From Astrocystis sublimbata (lineage: Eukaryota > Ascomycota > Sordariomycetes > Xylariales > Xylariaceae), in the NCBI GenBank assembly GCA_022453515.1, contig JAJNNY010000002.1:124001-188000 (forward strand): a DNA stretch of 64,000 bases. The letters run 5' to 3'. The stretch's first letter is position 1, and every line of letters starts with the position of its first letter. The position numbers and the translations under genes were made by a program. Shown one piece after another: positions 57,265 through 64,000 of the stretch. The notes under the pieces were generated by a model. The model did no database searches. It saw nothing but the letters and a program-made list of their open reading frames with translations, and had not been told where the DNA came from.

Positions 57265-60200
57265 TCACCTTCCTCGAACGGGTGATCCGTTCGTAGGGGT
57301 GCCACGCGAGGACGACCCCTTTACTGGAGATCCGACAGGGCTACCTTCGCGGGAGCTCTTGCTCTCGAACTCCTCGACCATAGCGCGAACGCGTCTCGCC
57401 GCGCTACTACCACTACCTGAACTCTTCAACTCGTTGCCGCCGCGCAGGTTGCTCTCGCTTCTGTAGTCTACGCTCCTCTGAAGATCGCTGTCCACTGCCC
57501 GCGCCTTGTTGCTCCCGGCTCGGATGGACGGTGGACCCGTCAAGATGGGTGTGATTTGCAGGTTGTTGGAGGTGCTTCCCTCGTAGCGTATCTCTTCTGC
57601 AGATAGCACGTCCACCTCACTGTCGTGTGAGAACATAGACACGGGAGTTTGGGCGCCTGCACTACGCGCCTGGTGCATCTCGGCACCCAGCCTGTCGTAC
57701 TGTTCGTCCATCACCCAGGAAGAAGTGCTTGGATACGTCAAGGACATGGGGTGGTGCTGATGTATCAAAGGAGGTCGACGTGGGTGATTGAACTGCCCTG
57801 TAGGTGATTCAGCTGGCGGTGCAGGAAGCGGATGTGTACGTGTTGGTGTTTGTGGTTGCAAAGGCTCAATTATGCGAGGTGTTTCGGGGAGGCCCCTATT
57901 GCCTTCGATACGCTCCCACTCTTCGTCCAACTCTTTGCGCAATGCTTCCTTCTCGGCCTCGATGTGATCTTGTCTTGGTCCTGAAGCCTGCCTTCTGTCC
58001 TCATCACCCAAGGGGCTTGGTGTAGGCAGAGGACGCGTAATAGCTTGCAAGTTTCCGGTCGTTGGTGCAACCTCACCCAGCGGTCCCTTGTCCATCAATC
58101 GCTGCTCTCCGGACCCTCCACGGTCTTCGCCTGGGCCCGGCTCTGTCATCACGACATCTAGCTCACTATCACGATCTGGCTCAGCATTCACGACTCTCAG
58201 GCGCTCCTTAGGCACCGTGAATATGAACTGCACAAGTCGTTTTTCGACAGCCTTCTCGATATCCCACTCTTCATCGTCAGGACGTGGGCCATCACCTTCC
58301 GCTCCATGCAACGGTGCGTACCGTGTCGTACCATGGCTCGAGCCAACATGGTCCGACTCCCAGGCAGCTCGCCCGCTTTTCCTCCGCAAAAGGCCATCAG
58401 GTGCAACGCCGCTCATACCGCCTAAACTGCCCAAGCGTGCCTCGAAGTCGTTAGCTTCAACAACGCCGCCATGAGACGGGCTGTAATCCATATATGCGGA
58501 CGGGCTGGGCTCAGAGTTGGTATTGTTGAAAACCCGACGTAGACTGCCCAGCCAACTGCGTCGAGGCTTGTCCTTACTGGGGCTCCCGGGTACCCGGGGT
58601 TCGTCTTCCATCGCATCCTCCCTGTTCCTTTCCCGGCCCATAAGCAAACTCGGCCCCTCTGCCTGGAGATTGTGAAAACTACTACGTGCTGTGTTATAAC
58701 TCGGCGCAGAGCTCGAGCCACTGCTACCTCCCCGACCTTCTGTGGTGGCAGCTAACGCCGCGGCGACCGCAACACCAAAGCCTGGGCGTAACTGGCGTAG
58801 CAGGGATCCCGAGCGACTTAAATTGCTGCGGTTTGATTCTGAGATATTACTGTCTGTACGTCCTCCATCTTCCTCGGCAGTGGGATTGAAACCACGGCGC
58901 GACGGCGATATTGGCCCGTTCCCGGTTGCGGTAGCAGAGCGATTCATGGCGGTACGTCCACTTAACAGTGCGTCTGCTGCAGTTACGTTTGTCATCCAGT
59001 CCTGGACATCTGGATCAGTCACGGAAGCACGTTTCGCCTGCTCGGGGCTAGGTGTCTGCGAAGTTCGAGTTGGGGGTGGGAAGGAAATCGGGCGCTCGCG
59101 GGTAGGTGTCTGAAACGGATCTGAGTACGCGCCACTATCGCGTCGCTCATTACGAACAGCACTGATTGCTGCTTCGCCAATGTCCCCCGTGGCGTCCTCA
59201 TCCGCCTCAATTATAGGGTTCATTCCCATTGTACCCTTCGGGTTTGCCACAGGTTCGTAAGCACCAGACGAGGCCGACTGATGCTGTCCTCGGGCCGCAC
59301 GGGGAGCCACTGGTTTCCTTTTGATCTGTGCCATCGGAGGCGCAGGAGGAACGATATCCCCGAACCAGTTATGACGGCTGTTATCTGTGCTGGCGCGCCC
59401 AGTTTGTAGAGTTCGGTAACCAAGTGATCGGCCACCACGCGCGTATGGGTCGGCGCCGCCTGTATACCATGTGCCATCCTGGTCGTATCCCGTCGTAAAC
59501 TCGTCTTGGCTGAGGAAACGTGAGTCATCTTGGGTCAGGGCATGGACCGTCGAGTCTCTAACTGATTGTCCATTCCGCTGTCGCCTGCGATAGAACAGGT
59601 ATGCCAGAATCGCGACTACTACGAGGAAGAACCCCAATCCTAAGCCGAGGCCCAAACCAAGGCCGAGTTTCAGCTTTTGGTTATCATCCAGATCGACGGT
59701 GCTTCCGGCCGCAGCATTTCCGTTGTAAGATGGGTTGGTGTAGTCACCGGACCATGTCATCGAAGTGAGGTTGAGAAAGGCTGCCGTGTTGCCGGTGCTT
59801 TGTCGCTTATTGTTGCTTCCCGATGATGGAATATTGTGGCCTCCGTAAACCATCATCACATTACCAGGGAGCAATGCGGCGCCGTGGCCGTAAATGGCGT
59901 CTCCTGAAGGTTGGGCATCGGGGATAGACCACTGCCACTCCCCCTCGCCACCATAGTCCGATCCGATCTGGAGAACGGCAAGTTGGGGAAAAGCAGCTTG
60001 GGTAAGATCGCCAACCCAGCCTCCGTACACAATCAAGGCCGTTCCCTCCTCGTTCAGGACAGCGGTATGCCCGGATCGACTGTCCACTTCGATATCGCTA
60101 ACCAATGCCAGATTTCTACTTGGGGAGCCGGATCCCGCCATGCTAATGTCGGACACGAAATTCCAGCTCTCTTGCGGAAGACTCCATACTGCCACTGTGC

Positions 60201-61056
60201 TCATGTTTATAAATGCGTACTGGGTGTGACCGCCGAGCAAAACGTAGTTCGTTTGTTGTGTGATAGTGTTTGATCTGTTCGAGAATGAGGGGTGAAGAGT
60301 AGTGAAGGTGAAACCGGCTTCCGAGACAGGCGGGCCGCTGCTTTCTACTGGCTTGACCGTGTAGCCCTTGGACTCGTCTGCGGACGGCGAGATTTTGATC
60401 ATCTGGTTCGAGTAAGTCGCATTTGACTGCGACGTGTTCGGGTCCGAGTCATTTCCAGGACACATGCCGCCGTACACGAACGTATCAGCTGGCGATGTGG
60501 TCGGTTCGAGGACGGTTGAAAAGCTGAACGCGGTGCCCAAGTACCCAGGTCCCATCTTGATCCGTTCGGCATCGGCAGCTGGCTCGGTGTCTTCCTTGGT
60601 CCATGACTTGGAGGTCGCATCAGGAGATGAGGGGTCGAATGACCAGATCCCGGCACCACTGGGAGTTGAACAGTTCCCAGCATATACGAGCAGCGACCCA
60701 TTGTCGGCGAGGGAGGGCACAAAAGCTGTGCCGGGACTCTTGAAGAATGGCAAGCCGGACGACAGGGTGCTGATGGGGAGCGATGAAGCCACCAAAGTAG
60801 CGGAGATATTGACGGCCAGCAGATCAACCGAGTTTTGATGCGACGAGAAGATATAGGCGACCGCTCCAGTCGCGTTGTCGCCAGTCTGGCCGGGCTCTGG
60901 TTTGGGCAGAAAGATTGTCGTCGGAACGTATGGTAGCGTTTGCGCCGCCACGGCCGTGGCAGATAGACAGGCGCATAATGTTAGCAATAACGAGAAGCGG
61001 GTAGCCGCAGTCGTTTGCAGCGGCTGCCGCAATTGCGACCCGACGGCAAATAGCAT
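57265..61056 (-). CDS. Large Kelch/beta-propeller single-pass membrane protein
   Basis: A single exon. The start at 61056 gives 1263 residues and a signal-like N terminus (hydrophobic TRFSLLLTLCACLSATAVAA ending before QTLPYVP); the frame is open up to 61275, but the added 73 residues look like leader. The ectodomain (about 40-450) has Kelch-type blades with GG pairs (FVYGGMCPG, VLLGGHTQYAF, IVYGGWVGDL, MVYGGHNIPSSG) and many N-glycosylation sites. A span near 465-488 is preceded by an alternating Gly-Leu run (LGLGLGLGLGLG). The cytosolic tail of about 770 residues is Ser/Pro-rich and disordered, ending in repeats of GSPVxGS/GTP type. Kelch ectodomain plus long tail resembles fungal polarity or wall proteins such as Rax2-like or Kel-like families, but the identity is not certain. 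Confidence 0.85.
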   Translation of the reverse strand: MLFAVGSQLRQPLQTTAATRFSLLLTLCACLSATAVAAQTLPYVPTTIFLPKPEPGQTGDNATGAVAYIFSSHQNSVDLLAVNISATLVASSLPISTLSSGLPFFKSPGTAFVPSLADNGSLLVYAGNCSTPSGAGIWSFDPSSPDATSKSWTKEDTEPAADAERIKMGPGYLGTAFSFSTVLEPTTSPADTFVYGGMCPGNDSDPNTSQSNATYSNQMIKISPSADESKGYTVKPVESSGPPVSEAGFTFTTLHPSFSNRSNTITQQTNYVLLGGHTQYAFINMSTVAVWSLPQESWNFVSDISMAGSGSPSRNLALVSDIEVDSRSGHTAVLNEEGTALIVYGGWVGDLTQAAFPQLAVLQIGSDYGGEGEWQWSIPDAQPSGDAIYGHGAALLPGNVMMVYGGHNIPSSGSNNKRQSTGNTAAFLNLTSMTWSGDYTNPSYNGNAAAGSTVDLDDNQKLKLGLGLGLGLGLGFFLVVVAILAYLFYRRRQRNGQSVRDSTVHALTQDDSRFLSQDEFTTGYDQDGTWYTGGADPYARGGRSLGYRTLQTGRASTDNSRHNWFGDIVPPAPPMAQIKRKPVAPRAARGQHQSASSGAYEPVANPKGTMGMNPIIEADEDATGDIGEAAISAVRNERRDSGAYSDPFQTPTRERPISFPPPTRTSQTPSPEQAKRASVTDPDVQDWMTNVTAADALLSGRTAMNRSATATGNGPISPSRRGFNPTAEEDGGRTDSNISESNRSNLSRSGSLLRQLRPGFGVAVAAALAATTEGRGGSSGSSSAPSYNTARSSFHNLQAEGPSLLMGRERNREDAMEDEPRVPGSPSKDKPRRSWLGSLRRVFNNTNSEPSPSAYMDYSPSHGGVVEANDFEARLGSLGGMSGVAPDGLLRRKSGRAAWESDHVGSSHGTTRYAPLHGAEGDGPRPDDEEWDIEKAVEKRLVQFIFTVPKERLRVVNAEPDRDSELDVVMTEPGPGEDRGGSGEQRLMDKGPLGEVAPTTGNLQAITRPLPTPSPLGDEDRRQASGPRQDHIEAEKEALRKELDEEWERIEGNRGLPETPRIIEPLQPQTPTRTHPLPAPPAESPTGQFNHPRRPPLIHQHHPMSLTYPSTSSWVMDEQYDRLGAEMHQARSAGAQTPVSMFSHDSEVDVLSAEEIRYEGSTSNNLQITPILTGPPSIRAGSNKARAVDSDLQRSVDYRSESNLRGGNELKSSGSGSSAARRVRAMVEEFESKSSREGSPVGSPVKGSSSRGTPTNGSPVRGR

Positions 61057-62753
61057 CCCGGACGCAGAACGCAGATCGCAGATGGAATGCTTTTCACCTC
61101 TGCCTTGACCAACGCATCGTTCCTCTTTCAGCCAAGATGCGAGTGGAAAGGCACGGAGTAGCGACAAATAAGGAGCAGAGAAGAGGAATAGTAAATAGGG
61201 AATAGGTAGTGAGTGAATGAGTAGTAGGAATAGTGAGCAGTAAGTAGCGAGAGTACGTGCCCCCCAACGCAACACGAGCTCTATGGCCCAGGCTATGATC
61301 TACAGTACGTGCGGCTGGCTGGGGATAGATAGGTGAATCCCTGGGTAAGTAGGTGGGGTGGTATCAATGGACCGGGATGGCGAGCATGGTGGTCTCGGTG
61401 GACGAGTATCTCTACTGATAGTGACGATGACGAGACTGAGGCTCTGCGGGCGGTGAAAGTTGATTTCTGCAGGGACGCGAGCCGGATCTGCCTCGAGCTA
61501 AAACAATCGACAATGAAGGCAAGCAGAATGCAGAATTGGAGATTGCAGATTGGAGATGGGAAGAGGTCGTCGGTCCGTGGTATCGGAAACTGTCAACGCT
61601 GAACTATATCGAGCGTAATATCGCTGGTGGTCTCTATTGGCTGCAGCGCCGTAGCACAGAATGCCGCTTTCGTGGATGCCACTGTAGAGCGCGGGGCTGC
61701 GCGAGTGAAGGGAGATGCTGTTTATTCCCTGCTTTGTGAGAATGTTGTCAGGACAACATCTGGGCGCCCCACCATGGATCTACCCCACTCGTCATGCAGG
61801 GTACCTACCGGCCGAGCCCGACCTACCTATATCCTTAGCTCATAACACCAATGTTAAGGCGGCAGGGTGGCATGCAGGGCTTGGCAGGTGGCTTCCTAGG
61901 GGCCTAGGTAGGCCGGTAGGGGTACGTACCTAGCCTAGCGGGCCTAGTCCCGGACGTATGTAGGTGCCAGGTAAGGGTTCGTTTTTTTTTCTTTTCTTTT
62001 TTTGGATTGAGATTCCTGCTGCGCGTGGACGAGACGAACCTCGCCCCCCCCTGTCGCAAGCTCATCCCAGCTTTTTCCATATTGTCACTACGGCCATCAG
62101 AACAATGGACATTGGGACTGTGTGCCCACGCTACGGCTGAAATGGTAGGTAGGTAGCTCCTTCGCGGTTTTACTCAACAAGTAAGTAAATACCATGACAA
62201 GCTTACGAGTACAGAGAGGAGCAACGATAACGTACGAGTACTCGTAGGCGGAACGCGTTTTGCATGCAAATTCACAGACCCGGTGAGACAGATGAAATCC
62301 TTTCTTAGAATTCAAAATCGAGGCCCTACTCCTTAATCTCGTTAACAGCCTCCATGACTGTCGCGTGGCCGTACGCCATGAGGATGTGTCTAAGACCACC
62401 AACGGCCATGACACAATGTCACGTTGCCATAACACACCACTCAAATGAGAAGACAAGACACCTGCTATTGTACAATTCGCTCTCACCACGGCCGTCCCAA
62501 TCAGTAATGCTAGCTCTCGAGCATTCCTCTTCTAATCTAAGTTACTTGATTGACTGCCAACACTAGATCTGCGAACACGATCACTTAATTCGAACAGCGC
62601 CTCGACTGCTGCTGCAGTTCTGACGAATTGGCCTGGCCCGCCGTCGCATGTTTGGTGCCGTGCCGTGTTGTGTTGACCTGATGAATAGATAGCCATGAGG
62701 TCTTGACAAGCTACGGCCGGATCGCATCCATGAGGCTTGCTTGTATGTCCATC
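61057..62753. other. Intergenic between Kelch gene and coiled-coil gene
   Basis: About 1.7 kb including the Kelch gene leader (61057-61275) and promoter. Dense AGGT/CCTA palindromes lie near 61800-61935 and 62140-62156, and there is a T-rich run near 61983-62003. No gene is recognised. Confidence 0.45.
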
Positions 62754-64000
62754 CTATGTCCCGCGACGCATCTGCTGCCGCTGAAAACGCATCTCCCCCC
62801 TCAACATGACCTCGCTGTCCTGCGCCTTCTTATACCGCTTCTTCAACTCCTCAAGCTCACTCTGCATCGTCTGCCGGGCCTGCGTGTCACTTTCCACCTG
62901 CTTTTCCAGCTGGTGTATCTTCACGTTCAGGTCCGACTCCGGCTTGCCTCTCAACAGCGTATTCAGTTGGTCTTCCAATCTCTTGCGGTTCTTCTGCACA
63001 CTTTGCAGCTGCGTGCTGAGCTCCTTGACCTGCGTCTGGAGTTCGCTGTGCTGGGCGTCGCTGTTGTTCTGATACTGAACAGACTGGCGGAGTTGCGATC
63101 TCGCCTCCATCAGCTGTTGCTGCAGAGCTTGACTGCTTTGCCCTTCCAGACCCGCGTCTGTAGCCTGGGTTTCATCGATGATCTTCTCTTGAGCGACAAG
63201 CTGATCATAATAAGCTGTATTAAGTACGATAAGCCCCTGGTTGTCGTCTCGGAAGGAGCTGGTATAGCCCAGCGTCCATGGCAGATTGATGATGCTGCCT
63301 TGGCCGTTGGTTGCATCCTTGTCGCCCTTCAACGCCTCGTTATCTACGCGCAACCGCTCGCACCGAGCCTTGTATTTGTCCAACTTTGCCGTCAATGTAT
63401 GAATGTTCAAGGTACCGCTGTCTATCGTCTGCTGGAAATTATTTCGCTCCTGCTCAACTGCCAGCAGAGCCTTGAAGTATGTTGTAGAGCACGCTGTTAT
63501 TCCCTGGTTTGTGTCCTCGAAGGTGCTTCCATAATCGAACCTGAAGTCTTCTGGGAAGTTGAGAATCCTTCCCTTGACGTTCTTTGACTTCTTCAGATTG
63601 TGGTTCTCCTCTTGCAAGAATTGATTCTGCTGCTGCTTCGCGGCCAGGCTCGCTTTCAGCTGTCTGACTTGCTCCGGATTTCCAGCAGGCGTCGAACCGC
63701 TGAATGATGGGTTGTTCATAATCCGTAGCGTATCAGCATCTCGTGAGACACGCTGTACCTCCTTGTCACGCTCTTCGATTGTTCTCCGCAGATCTCCAAT
63801 TGTTTTCTCCTGCTCGTTGACCTTATCAACCAAGGTGTTCGTAGAATCGTCATGTTGAGCGCCGACGTTAGCCTTCTTGAAGTTTTCCACTTCTTGCGTG
63901 AGAACCCTTTCTCGCTCCTCGCTTTGTCGAACTCGATTTTGGAGGGCCTCAATTTTCTCTTTATGGTAGACTAGCTGTTCCGCCAAGTTTCTGTCCTCGT
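62754..64000 (-). CDS. Coiled-coil protein with a duplicated embedded motif (5' end off window)
   Basis: The minus-strand frame is open from the right edge to the stop at 62754 (at least 414 residues), so the start lies beyond 64000. Most of it is heptad-like, Q/E/K/R-rich coiled coil (NRVRQSEERERVLTQEV, ELSTQLQSVQKNRKRLEDQL, LEELKKRYKKAQDSE). Two non-coil blocks interrupt it. Block A reads ILNFPEDFRF then STFEDTNQGI and STTYFKALLAVEQE; block B reads IINLPWTLGY then SSFRDDNQGL and NTAYYDQLVAQEK. They share the pattern NxP, SxFxDxNQG, TxYxxLxAxE and are about 90 residues apart. I do not recognise this block as a named domain. The protein may be a structural or scaffold protein; localisation and partners cannot be inferred. 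Confidence 0.85.
   Translation of the reverse strand, partial: EDRNLAEQLVYHKEKIEALQNRVRQSEERERVLTQEVENFKKANVGAQHDDSTNTLVDKVNEQEKTIGDLRRTIEERDKEVQRVSRDADTLRIMNNPSFSGSTPAGNPEQVRQLKASLAAKQQQNQFLQEENHNLKKSKNVKGRILNFPEDFRFDYGSTFEDTNQGITACSTTYFKALLAVEQERNNFQQTIDSGTLNIHTLTAKLDKYKARCERLRVDNEALKGDKDATNGQGSIINLPWTLGYTSSFRDDNQGLIVLNTAYYDQLVAQEKIIDETQATDAGLEGQSSQALQQQLMEARSQLRQSVQYQNNSDAQHSELQTQVKELSTQLQSVQKNRKRLEDQLNTLLRGKPESDLNVKIHQLEKQVESDTQARQTMQSELEELKKRYKKAQDSEVMLRGEMRFQRQQMRRGT

Noticed and set aside
62703..63587. 294-codon plus frame opposite the coiled-coil gene
   Set aside because: The leucine-rich product is the expected antisense of CAG/GAG-rich coiled-coil codons.

Overview
The window looks like nuclear DNA of a filamentous ascomycete, most likely a Sordariomycete. 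Genes are interrupted by short GT-AG introns with CTAAC/CTGAC-like branch points, and the gene families are typically fungal: a Zn2Cys6 factor, a WSC-domain protein, GH17, a GH13 amylase with CBM20, a GPR1/FUN34 transporter and LSM8. Long intergenic stretches carry many short ACCT/AGGT palindromic tracts. I see no CRISPR array, prokaryotic operon or rRNA, and no convincing tRNA. The organism is inferred from gene content only.

Layout, left to right: the start of a Rossmann-fold gene running off the left edge (1-67, -); an ER-type single-span lysine-rich protein (1342-2562, -); a nucleoside hydrolase (4801-6308, +) convergent with LSM8 (6527-6959, -); a small secreted protein (8731-9372, +); a secreted alpha-amylase with a (NGGG)6 linker and CBM20 (9723-12129, -); a Zn2Cys6 regulator (13923-16716, -). 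Next come two co-oriented genes that form the most interesting locus: a membrane-anchored multicopper oxidase (18498-20812, +) and a ferroportin-type iron exporter (21292-23236, +). They are followed by a small basic protein (24852-25400, +), a multi-span fungal membrane protein (25836-28398, -), a GH17 beta-1,3-glucanase (29741-31037, -), an OST-alpha/TMEM184-type transporter (32210-34071, -) and an isochorismatase-like hydrolase (36558-37196, +). Then there is a decayed O-methyltransferase carrying a 90-bp inverted-repeat insertion (37450-38675, -), a GPR1/FUN34/SatP transporter (43550-44686, +), a WSC-domain wall sensor (49097-50476, -), a 331-bp inverted-repeat element with a target duplication (55402-55732), a large Kelch-type membrane protein (57265-61056, -) and a coiled-coil protein cut by the right edge (62754-64000, -).

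How genes may work together: the multicopper oxidase and ferroportin are adjacent, same-strand and 0.5 kb apart. This recalls the animal ferroxidase plus ferroportin iron-efflux arrangement and differs from the usual fungal Fet3/Ftr1 uptake pair. The amylase sits next to a Zn2Cys6 regulator, but a regulatory link is only a guess. The GH17 enzyme and the WSC protein both point to the cell wall but are 18 kb apart. The regions 38.7-43.5, 44.7-49.1 and 50.5-57.3 kb are gene-poor and hold the relics and transposon-like elements. Exon boundaries were worked out by hand from splice signals, reading phase and family conservation; no expression data or database search was available.
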